Source: Gemmatimonadaceae bacterium
GTDB taxonomy: Bacteria; Gemmatimonadota; Gemmatimonadetes; Gemmatimonadales; Gemmatimonadaceae
Direction of reading: 5' to 3'
Assembly: GCA_025453855.1 (NCBI GenBank)
Contig: JALOPO010000126.1
Location: forward strand, 1-5,854
Length of the DNA: 5,854 nt
A program made the translations under genes and the position numbers. This document shows, in pieces, positions 1 to 5,751 of the stretch (within the stretch, counting starts at the first letter, position 1; each line of letters opens with the position of its first letter). The notes under the pieces are model-generated. The model made no database searches. It had not been told where the DNA came from and saw only the letters and a program-made list of their open reading frames with translations.

Positions 1-717
1 CAGGATGCCGTGTCCCGCCAGTGCCCAGCCTCGCGCGACATCGCCATCGTTGCTGGCGAGGCGTGGCGTGATGCGCACGCGGGTCGTGCCCGTCGACGCC
101 GCGTGCAGCGCCCACACCGTCACGTCCTCGTCGTTCTCGCGCACCACCAGGCACGCGTGGTCGAGGAGATCGCGAGGGGCGCGCGGCGCGCCGGCGCGTT
201 CGAGATAGGCGGGGGCCGCACAGAGCACGCGGTCGTTGGGTGCCAGCGTGCGGATCGTCATCCGCGCATCGCGCCGCGTGCCGATGAGGATGGCGAGATC
301 CCACTGCGCCATGGGATGCCGCTGCAGCCGATCGGTGAGCGTGAGCTCGACCGAGAGCGATGGATGCCGTGCCGCGAAGGCCGCGACGACGGGTGCGATG
401 TGCGCGCGCCCGAAGCCGAAGGGCGCCAGCACCCGCAGGTGACCGCGGACCACGTCGCCCTGCCGCGAGAGCGCCTCGCCCAGGTCGGCCACCGCGTCGC
501 TGATCGACGCCCCCCGCACCGCGAGCATCTCGCCCTCGTCCGTCAGCACGACGCGGCGACTGCGCCGATCGATCAGCCGCGCCCCCACCCGGCGCTCGAG
601 ATCCTGCAGCCGCTGCGTCACGGCCGACGAGCTGACGTTGAGCGCCCGTGCCGCGGCGGCCAGCGACGCGGAGTGCGCCACGGTGGCGAAGAAGTCGAGA
701 TCCGAGAGATGCAGCAT
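1..717 (-). CDS. LysR-type transcriptional regulator, C-terminus cut by window edge
   Basis: Translating the minus strand from the ATG at 717-715 gives 239 residues with no stop before base 1. The N-terminus is a typical LysR winged helix-turn-helix: LSDLDFFATVAHSASLAAAA, then a recognition-helix region around residues 27-40 (NVSSSAVTQRLQDLE), then GARLIDRRSRRVVLTDEGE at about 45-63. After a linker helix, the periplasmic-binding-like effector domain starts near residue 91 (GHLRVLAPFGFGRAHIAP) and carries the usual WDLAILIG segment at about 139-146 and a late GHGI at 235-238. Family members are about 300 residues, so roughly 60 are missing beyond the left edge. These proteins bind DNA as dimers or tetramers and respond to a small-molecule inducer, often controlling the divergent neighbour. 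Here that neighbour is the ABC/M1 operon starting at 783, which makes it the most likely target (inference). No Shine-Dalgarno sequence precedes the ATG. The inducer cannot be deduced. Confidence 0.95.
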   Translation of the reverse strand, partial: MLHLSDLDFFATVAHSASLAAAARALNVSSSAVTQRLQDLERRVGARLIDRRSRRVVLTDEGEMLAVRGASISDAVADLGEALSRQGDVVRGHLRVLAPFGFGRAHIAPVVAAFAARHPSLSVELTLTDRLQRHPMAQWDLAILIGTRRDARMTIRTLAPNDRVLCAAPAYLERAGAPRAPRDLLDHACLVVRENDEDVTVWALHAASTGTTRVRITPRLASNDGDVARGWALAGHGIL

Positions 718-732
718 TAAGTGCCAGCTTAA
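717..732. promoter_or_regulatory. Inverted repeat TTAAG-N6-CTTAA over the LysR start, possible operator
   Basis: The sequence TTAAG (717-721), six bases, then CTTAA (728-732) is a perfect 5-bp dyad, AT-rich in a region that is otherwise very GC-rich. LysR boxes are dyads built around T-N11-A. Here the central T to A spacing is N12 (718 to 731), so the match is close but not exact. The repeat overlaps the first base of the LysR start codon and the proposed -10 box, a position suited to autorepression. The operator role is inference. Confidence 0.35.
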
Positions 733-754
733 CGTGACCACTCGTGGTGATCAA
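719..754 (-). promoter_or_regulatory. Putative sigma70-like promoter of the LysR gene, near-leaderless
   Basis: Read on the minus strand, TTGATC (754-749) resembles a -35 box (4 of 6 to TTGACA). After a 17-base spacer, TAAGCT (731-726) resembles a -10 box, keeping its most conserved first, second and last bases. Transcription would then begin around base 719, only a couple of bases before the start codon at 717. That agrees with the absence of a Shine-Dalgarno sequence. The prediction rests on consensus matching only, and 65 bp of DNA will yield some match by chance. Confidence 0.4.
737..748. promoter_or_regulatory. Inverted repeat ACCAC-TC-GTGGT in the divergent promoter region, possible operator
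   Basis: ACCAC (737-741), TC, GTGGT (744-748) is a perfect 5-bp dyad with a 2-base centre. It lies in the middle of the 65-bp gap between the two divergent genes, inside the spacer of the proposed LysR promoter. It also lies within the spacer of a much weaker rightward promoter candidate: GTGACC at 734-739 as -35, 17 bases, GAAACT at 757-762 as -10. A protein bound here could act on both directions at once. Whether it is the LysR site or that of another factor cannot be told. Confidence 0.35.
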
Positions 755-769
755 CTGAAACTTCGCGTC

Positions 770-776
770 GGAGGGG
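770..776 (+). promoter_or_regulatory. Shine-Dalgarno sequence GGAGGGG supporting the GTG start at 783
   Basis: GGAGGGG at 770-776 is followed by six bases and then GTG at 783, a near-ideal spacing. The other candidate start of the ATPase, ATG at 819, has only C-rich sequence upstream and no purine-rich motif at a workable distance. This site therefore favours the GTG start. Confidence 0.65.
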
Positions 777-782
777 CCGGTA

Positions 783-1739
783 GTGCGGGCGACCCCTCCC
801 CCCTGTCCACGGCACGCGATGCTCACGATCTCGGGTCTCCACGTCCGCTACCCGTCCGGCGTCCACGCACTGCGCGGCGTCTCGCTCTCGGTGGCCCCCG
901 GTCTCTTCGGCCTCCTCGGGCCGAACGGTGCCGGCAAGTCGACGCTCATGCGCACCGTCGCGACGCTGCAGGAGCCGACGAGCGGGTCGGTCGTCTTCGC
1001 GGGGAGGCCCATCCACGCGGACCCCACCGCCCACCGCCGTCGGCTCGGCTACCTGCCGCAGGACTTCGGCGTCTACCCGGGCGTCTCGGCGGTCGTCCTG
1101 CTCGACCATCTCGCCGTGCTCAAGGGGCTCGCCGATCGCGCGGCGCGACGCGAGCAGGTGGAGGCGCTGCTCGCGCAGGTGAACCTCTGGCCGCACCGGC
1201 ATCGCGCCGTGAGCAGCTTCTCCGGGGGGATGCGGCAGCGCTTCGGCGTGGCGCAGGCGCTGCTCGGCGATCCGCGACTGCTCATCGTCGACGAGCCCAC
1301 CGCCGGGCTCGACCCGGTCGAGCGCTCGCGCTTCTACAACCTGCTGGCCGAGATCGGCGATTCGGTCGTCGTCCTGCTCTCCACGCACATCGTCGAGGAC
1401 GTCCGGCAGCTCTGCTCGCGGCTCGCGATCCTCGACGGCGGCCGCGTCGTTCGCGAGGGGGCGCCCGATGACCTGATCCGCGAGCTCCACGATCGGGTGT
1501 GGGTGACGACGGTGGCGCGCGCCGCCGACACACCGACGGTCGCGCCGCCGCACCGCGTGCTCTCGATGCAGCGCGTGGCCGGCGCCGTGAGGCTGCGCGT
1601 CCTCGGTGAGCGCGCGCCGTCGGACGCGTTCAACCCTGCGTCGCCCGACCTCGAGGACGTCTACCGGAGTGCGCTGGAGCGCGGCGCGGACGGGGAGGTG
1701 GCCGGCGCGCGCCGCGGCGCCGTCACGGTGGCGCGATGA
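783..1739 (+). CDS. ABC transporter ATP-binding protein (ABC-2 exporter type)
   Basis: This 318-residue ATPase powers the membrane protein encoded immediately downstream. All nucleotide-binding motifs are present (numbering from the GTG start): Walker A GPNGAGKST at 46-54 with K52, Q-loop Q93 in LPQDFG, signature FSGGMRQR at 146-153, Walker B LLIVDE at 166-171 with D170 and E171, D-loop AGLD at 174-177, and switch His H202 in STH. The signature is SGGM rather than SGGQ, common in exporters of the ABC-2 group. After about residue 235 comes a C-terminal extension ending with LEDVYRSAL, like the LEDVF segment at the end of drug and lipid ABC-2 ATPases. The GTG start at 783 is chosen because of its Shine-Dalgarno sequence. 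ATG at 819 would remove 12 Pro-rich residues and begin at MLTISGL, where family members usually start, so it remains possible. The stop overlaps the next start as ATGA, indicating translational coupling. The product should sit as a dimer on the cytoplasmic face. Substrate unknown. Confidence 0.95.
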   Translation: MRATPPPCPRHAMLTISGLHVRYPSGVHALRGVSLSVAPGLFGLLGPNGAGKSTLMRTVATLQEPTSGSVVFAGRPIHADPTAHRRRLGYLPQDFGVYPGVSAVVLLDHLAVLKGLADRAARREQVEALLAQVNLWPHRHRAVSSFSGGMRQRFGVAQALLGDPRLLIVDEPTAGLDPVERSRFYNLLAEIGDSVVVLLSTHIVEDVRQLCSRLAILDGGRVVREGAPDDLIRELHDRVWVTTVARAADTPTVAPPHRVLSMQRVAGAVRLRVLGERAPSDAFNPASPDLEDVYRSALERGADGEVAGARRGAVTVAR

Positions 1740-4700
1740 GCACCATCGATCTCCTGGCGCTGCTGCGCTTCGAGGTGCGCTACCAGTGGCGACGCTGGAT
1801 GGTGCCCGTCGCCGCCGGCGCGCTGTCCGCGCTCGCGGTCACGATGGTCGCGACGCGCTATGCCGCCGCCGGCATCCCGGTCAACGCCCCGGTGGCCGTC
1901 ACGCACTCGCTCGGGCTCCTGTCGCTCTGGGCGCTCGTGACCCAGACGCTCTTCACCGTGCACGCCGTCCTGCGCGACCGTGAACACGGTGCTCTCGAGC
2001 TCGTTCGCGCGCAGTCGGCGGGATCGGCGCGCCTGCTGCTGGTGCGCAGCGTGGTCGTCGTGTGCACGGGCGCGCTCGTCTTCGGCATCGCCACCATCGC
2101 ACTCGCCGTGGCGCCGTTCGTCGTCACCGATCCGGCGCGCGTCGGTCCCTTCGCGGCCGCCACCTACCTGCGGCCGTTCCTCGTGCTGGTGGTGCCGAAC
2201 ATCGTGCTCGTCACCGCGGTGCTCGTGCTCGTCGCGAGCATGGGGCGGAGCGCAATGGCGACCTACGTCGGTGCCGTGGGCCTCTTCGCGGCGTACATGC
2301 TGACCGCCTTCGCGGTGGCCTCGCCGCTCTTCGCTGCGGGGGCACCCGCCACGCCGGCCGCGCTCGCCCGCGCCTCCGTGCTCGATCCATTCGGCCTGTC
2401 GGCCGTCTTCGAGCAGGTGCGCTACTGGACGGCGGTGGAGCGCGGTCGCGAGCTCGTCGCGATCACCGGGCGCCTGCTGGCGAATCGCGCACTCTGGCTC
2501 ACGGTGGCGCTCCTGTCGCTCGGCGCCGCCATCCGCATCGACGCGGCCGAGGCACGACGCGCCACACGCGGCGGTCGACTCGTCCGGGGTCGACGCGTCG
2601 GTGGCGACGCGGGCGTGGTCGCCGCCGCCGCCGCGGGCGCCGGTGGGTATCGTCCCGCCGCGACGTCGGCCGCGCCGTTCCACGCCGAGCTGCGCGCCAC
2701 GCTCGCCCTCGAGCTGCGCCTCCTCGCCGGCAGCTGGCCGATCCGCGTCCTGCTGCTCGGCCTCGGCGTCGTGGTGGCGATCGAGCTGCTCCAGAACCTC
2801 GGTGCGGGCGAGTACGGCACGCGCCTGCTCCCGACGAGCGCCACGCTCGCGCGGCGCGCCACCGATCCCGTGGCCGCGCTCGGCGTCTTCATGCTCGTCT
2901 GGTTCTCCACCGACGTGATGTGGCGCGATCGACTCACGCGCTTCGACGCCGTGCTCGACGCCACAGCGCGACGCGACGGCGTGACGATGCTGGCCCGTGT
3001 GCTGGCGCTCCTGTCGATCGTCGGGCTGGCGCTCTCCGCTGCCGTGTGTGTCGCCATCGGCGTGCAGCTCGCGCTCGGGGGCGCCGCGGTCGAGGGACGC
3101 GTCTACGCCATGCACGCGCTCGTGACCGCGTGGCCCCTGCTGCTCTGGACGATCGTCTTCTGTGCGCTGCATGCCATCGTGGGCACGCGGTGGGGTGGCC
3201 TGGGCGCCGGCGTCGTCGTGCTCGCGCTGCACGTCGCCGGATCGAGCCTCGGTCTGGCGCATCCGATGACGCGCTTTCCGGACGCGCCACGCCTCCGCTG
3301 GTCCGATTTCGATGGCTTCGGCCCCTCGTGGGGCTCGCACCTGGTGTTCATGGGCTACTGGACGGTGATCGCCGTGTGGCTGCTCGTGCTGGCGTGGGGG
3401 GTGCGACCGCGCGGCGACGGCGAGACGCTGCACGTGCGGCTGCGGCGGCTGCGCGCACCGGATCACCGACGCTGGCGACGCGTGCTGGCGGGCGTGAGCC
3501 TGGTGACGTTCGCCGTGATCGCGGCCATCTGGAACGTGACATGGGCGGGCGACCGCTGGCGCTCGGCGGAGCAGGGGCTGGCCTGGCGCGCCGGCTACGA
3601 GCGGCGATTCCGCGCGATCCAGCAGCGACCGCACCCTCGCATCGCGCATGCCGACCTGACCGTGCGCCTGACGGCCGATGCACCGCGCGTCGACGTGACG
3701 GGCCGGCTTCGCCTGCACAACGCCGAGGCGCGCGTCATCGACACCGTCTGGCTGACGTTCGATCCGGATGCGATCGTCGCCGAGGCGAGCATCGCGGGCA
3801 GAGCGGCCACGCGACCGCTCGCGCACTACCCGACGTACGCCATCGCGCTGCCGACTCCCCTCGGGCGCGGGGAGTCGACGCTGCTGCGGTATCGCGTGCG
3901 GATCGACCGCACGCGCCCGCGCGCGACCGGCTACGATCGCGCGGTGACGAGCAACGGCAGCTACCTCGCGACGGACGACCTGCTCCCGGTGACGGGCTAT
4001 CAGGGGCGGTTCGAGATCGCCGACTCGGCGACCCGCGCACGCTTCGCGCTCGGCGCCGCGACCGCCCGGTTGCTGCCGCGCGCCGACACGGCCGACCTGC
4101 TGGCGCGCCGCCGGCGCGAGGGGCCGGCGCGGGCCTGGATGACGTCACGCCTCGTCATCGTCACCGACAGCGCGTCGAGGGCGCTCGGCACCGGCGAGCG
4201 CCGTCGCGAGTCGATCGTGGGCGCGCACCGCGTGGCCGAGTACGTGCAGGACATCGCGACCCCGCCACGCCTGGCCGTGGTCGTGGGGCGCTACGCGGTG
4301 CAGCGTCGCACCGTGGACGCCACGTCGGTCGAGCTCTGGTTCCATCCGGCACACGGCGAGAACGTGCCGCGCGTGCTCGACGCGGCGGCCGTGTCGCTGC
4401 GGGAGCTGGTCGCGCGCTTCGGGCCATACGGGCACCGCACGCTCCGCCTCGTGGAGCTGCCGGCCGGATGGGGCTTCGGGGCCGTCGCCCGTCCCGGCAC
4501 CGTGCTCCTCACCGAGGATCGCGGCATGCGCCTCGACGCCAGGTACGAGGGGGTGGACCTGCTGCTGCGTCGCATCGGCCACGAGGTCGCACACCAGTGG
4601 TGGGGCGGGACCGTGACCCCCGCCGACGTCGCGGGTGCCGCGCTGATCGTCGAGGGGCTGGCCAAGTACGCGGAACAGCGCGTCGTCGCCTCCGTGCATG

Positions 4701-5569
4701 GCGAGGACGCGCTGCCGCCGATGCTGGCGTTCGATCACGACCGCTACCTCGCCGGTCGGGCGCGCCTCGGTGGACCGGAGCCCGCGCTCGCCGATGCGGG
4801 GTACGAGGGCGACCATCTCTTCTACGGCAAGGCGGCGATCGCGCTGCACGCGCTGCACGCCGCGCTGGGCGACGGGGCCATGCGGCGCGCGCTGCGTCGG
4901 GTGCTGACGAGCGACGGGGGGCCGCTGGGCGCCGCCACGACCGTGACGTTGCGACAGGCGCTCGACGGCGAGGCACGCACGGCCGCCGATTCGCTGCGCA
5001 TCGCGGAGTGGCTGGACGCGCGCCACGTGCACGACCTGCGCATCGACTCGACGCAGCTGGAGCGCCACGACGGCCGCGTGCACCTCACCGTCGTCGGGGG
5101 CGCGGTGCGGGAAGGCGACGAGCGCGGGGTCGCCGACCGGGAGGTCGAGCTCTCCATTCGTGTGCCGACGTCCGCCGCGCTGGCACCGGCAGGCACGCAG
5201 CGCCTCGCCGCACGCACCGATCGGAGCGGCCGCTTCGTCGCACGCACCGTGCTCGACGCCATCCCCACGTCGGTCGAGATCGATCCACGGTATCTCTGGA
5301 TCGATCGCAACCGCTCGAACAACGTGCGCGTCCTGGGCGGTCCGGAGAGGTTGCCGACGGGGCCTGCGACCCCACGTCCGCAGCCGCGCGTGGGGAGCCC
5401 GCCCGTCTTGTCGCGGATGCGGCAGCCTGCCGCGCCGACGACCAGTCCGCAGCCCGCATCGTGGCCGACGACGAGGCCGTCGCGTCACGATGGAGTGCGC
5501 GCGCCGGGAGCCAGCGCGGTGGCGCCGCCCGGATGGCCGACCTGGATCGCGTACGTGGTCGGTTCGTAG
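1736..5569 (+). CDS. ABC-2 permease fused to an M1 zinc aminopeptidase domain
   Basis: The 1277-residue product begins with two ABC-2 permease modules. In module 1 (about 1-270) hydrophobic segments lie near 22-41, 57-78, 103-129, 146-168, 174-200 and 251-266, with a DPFG...YW outer-loop motif at 217-231. A basic, then Ala/Gly-rich linker spans about 271-312. In module 2 (about 316-556) segments lie near 336-353, 378-397, 418-448, 458-482, 486-506 and 536-555. A very Arg-rich stretch (557-583) precedes a thirteenth helix (about 584-602). The M1 region follows: N-terminal beta domain from about 629, catalytic HEVAH at 949-953 (Zn ligands H949 and H953, general base E950), third ligand E973, a probable amino-terminus-binding Glu in TED (E927, the GAMEN position), and Y1030 in FYGKA as likely catalytic Tyr. 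A C-terminal beta region ends near 1202 with EIDPRYLWIDRNR, then comes a 75-residue Pro-rich tail. Basic linkers inside and an odd helix count put the peptidase outside the membrane (inference). The ATG overlaps the ATPase stop by 4 bp, with only weak GGTGG at 1727-1731. Family known (permease/M1 fusions); substrate unknown. Confidence 0.93.
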   Translation: MSTIDLLALLRFEVRYQWRRWMVPVAAGALSALAVTMVATRYAAAGIPVNAPVAVTHSLGLLSLWALVTQTLFTVHAVLRDREHGALELVRAQSAGSARLLLVRSVVVVCTGALVFGIATIALAVAPFVVTDPARVGPFAAATYLRPFLVLVVPNIVLVTAVLVLVASMGRSAMATYVGAVGLFAAYMLTAFAVASPLFAAGAPATPAALARASVLDPFGLSAVFEQVRYWTAVERGRELVAITGRLLANRALWLTVALLSLGAAIRIDAAEARRATRGGRLVRGRRVGGDAGVVAAAAAGAGGYRPAATSAAPFHAELRATLALELRLLAGSWPIRVLLLGLGVVVAIELLQNLGAGEYGTRLLPTSATLARRATDPVAALGVFMLVWFSTDVMWRDRLTRFDAVLDATARRDGVTMLARVLALLSIVGLALSAAVCVAIGVQLALGGAAVEGRVYAMHALVTAWPLLLWTIVFCALHAIVGTRWGGLGAGVVVLALHVAGSSLGLAHPMTRFPDAPRLRWSDFDGFGPSWGSHLVFMGYWTVIAVWLLVLAWGVRPRGDGETLHVRLRRLRAPDHRRWRRVLAGVSLVTFAVIAAIWNVTWAGDRWRSAEQGLAWRAGYERRFRAIQQRPHPRIAHADLTVRLTADAPRVDVTGRLRLHNAEARVIDTVWLTFDPDAIVAEASIAGRAATRPLAHYPTYAIALPTPLGRGESTLLRYRVRIDRTRPRATGYDRAVTSNGSYLATDDLLPVTGYQGRFEIADSATRARFALGAATARLLPRADTADLLARRRREGPARAWMTSRLVIVTDSASRALGTGERRRESIVGAHRVAEYVQDIATPPRLAVVVGRYAVQRRTVDATSVELWFHPAHGENVPRVLDAAAVSLRELVARFGPYGHRTLRLVELPAGWGFGAVARPGTVLLTEDRGMRLDARYEGVDLLLRRIGHEVAHQWWGGTVTPADVAGAALIVEGLAKYAEQRVVASVHGEDALPPMLAFDHDRYLAGRARLGGPEPALADAGYEGDHLFYGKAAIALHALHAALGDGAMRRALRRVLTSDGGPLGAATTVTLRQALDGEARTAADSLRIAEWLDARHVHDLRIDSTQLERHDGRVHLTVVGGAVREGDERGVADREVELSIRVPTSAALAPAGTQRLAARTDRSGRFVARTVLDAIPTSVEIDPRYLWIDRNRSNNVRVLGGPERLPTGPATPRPQPRVGSPPVLSRMRQPAAPTTSPQPASWPTTRPSRHDGVRAPGASAVAPPGWPTWIAYVVGS
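3852..3877 (+). repeat. Intragenic hairpin, 9-bp perfect stem, 8-base loop
   Basis: CGACTCCCC (3852-3860) and GGGGAGTCG (3869-3877) are exact reverse complements separated by TCGGGCGC. The hairpin lies within codons for PTPLGRGEST in the N-terminal beta domain of the peptidase part. In mRNA it would be very stable. There is no U-tract, so it is not an ordinary terminator. It may be chance in GC-rich DNA, or may slow translation just before the catalytic domain. Confidence 0.5.
5278..5306 (+). repeat. Intragenic inverted repeat, 10-bp perfect arms, 9-base loop
   Basis: GATCGATCCA (5278-5287) and TGGATCGATC (5297-5306) are exact reverse complements around a 9-base loop. They encode the end of the conserved region (EIDPRYLWIDR), because both Ile-Asp pairs use ATCGAT. 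The arms are less GC-rich than the surrounding DNA, so base composition alone explains them poorly. The repeat sits about 260 bases before the stop, close to where the recognisable domain ends and the low-complexity tail begins. Confidence 0.55.
5342..5566 (+). other. Proline-rich C-terminal tail of the permease-peptidase
   Basis: Residues 1203-1277 follow the DRNRSNN segment, after which I would expect family members to stop. The 75 residues are rich in Pro, Arg, Ala, Ser and Thr, with repeated PxP and TTxP patterns, and end with a more hydrophobic GWPTWIAYVVGS. Third-position GC remains high (about 80%) but looks lower than in the body of the gene. It may be a genuine disordered extracytoplasmic tail or read-through after loss of an earlier stop. 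A frameshift is also possible: the plus-strand frame starting at 5341 stays open to the TGA at 5713-5715 and encodes an Ala/Asp/Glu-rich, more protein-like segment near 5400-5540. Confidence 0.5.
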
Positions 5570-5751
5570 CGTCGCGCCATGACCGCGCGAGGCGATGCCG
5601 TCTGGCGCAGGCTGCCATCCGACCGGGTGCGTGGAGCGCGGGCGGCCAGGGGCGACGTTCGCGCTGCCGATCGCGTTCGGCACCGGCCGATGGAGCCCGA
5701 AACGGTGGCCCATGACGTGACGTAGGCCGCAGCATCCCCATCCGGATCGCC
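5570..5751. other. Gap of 182 bases with no convincing gene
   Basis: This stretch separates the stop of the permease-peptidase from the next probable start. It contains a small ORF (5579-5725) with poor codon bias and no Shine-Dalgarno sequence, not accepted as a gene. It also holds one copy of the 12-base word CGCCATGACCGC at 5575-5586, repeated at 5748-5759 over the next gene's start, and a tandem TGACG at 5713-5722. No clear promoter consensus was found. A promoter for the following gene could lie here, or the gene could be read from the upstream operon. Confidence 0.5.
5572..5590 (+). terminator. Weak hairpin just after the operon's last stop codon
   Basis: TCGCGC (5572-5577) and GCGCGA (5585-5590) form a 6-bp all-perfect stem with a 7-base loop, beginning two bases after the stop codon at 5567-5569. 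There is no following T-run, so it is not a standard intrinsic terminator. In very GC-rich genomes short hairpins without T-tracts do occur after genes, but a 6-bp GC stem is also expected by chance. Confidence 0.2.

Noticed and set aside
10..720. Open frame of 236 codons on the plus strand opposite the LysR gene
   Set aside because: The minus strand gives a clear LysR protein over the same bases. The plus translation is Arg/His-rich and lacks any recognisable domain.
729..1553. Open frame of 274 codons on the minus strand opposite the ATPase
   Set aside because: It lies opposite canonical ABC motifs and has shadow-type composition.
1694..1700. GGAGGTG, a perfect ribosome-binding-like motif 35 bases before the permease ATG
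   Set aside because: No start codon in the permease frame lies at a working distance from it. The ATGA overlap explains initiation better.
2603..2647. Run of GCC/GCG codons resembling a trinucleotide repeat
   Set aside because: It encodes the flexible Ala/Gly linker between the two permease modules. Codons are mixed rather than a clean expanding repeat.
1661..3826. Long open frame of 721 codons on the minus strand opposite the permease
   Set aside because: Its translation is dominated by Arg, His, Asp, Glu and Gln with no hydrophobic core or known motif, the typical mirror image of a GC-rich gene. The plus strand here encodes recognisable membrane segments.
2062..5715. Open frame of 1217 codons on the plus strand, shifted relative to the permease-peptidase
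   Set aside because: Almost all of it is Arg/Ala-rich shadow sequence with no domain. Only the part after about 5340 looks at all protein-like, and that is reported separately as a possible frameshift.
5713..5723. Tandem TGACG-TGACGT
   Set aside because: Too short to support an operator, with no other copies noticed near any start in the window.
5579..5725. ORF of 48 codons (MTARGDAVWRR...) just after the operon
   Set aside because: Third-position GC is noticeably lower than in the real genes, there is no Shine-Dalgarno sequence and the protein is Arg-rich without features. Kept only as part of the repeat-word finding.
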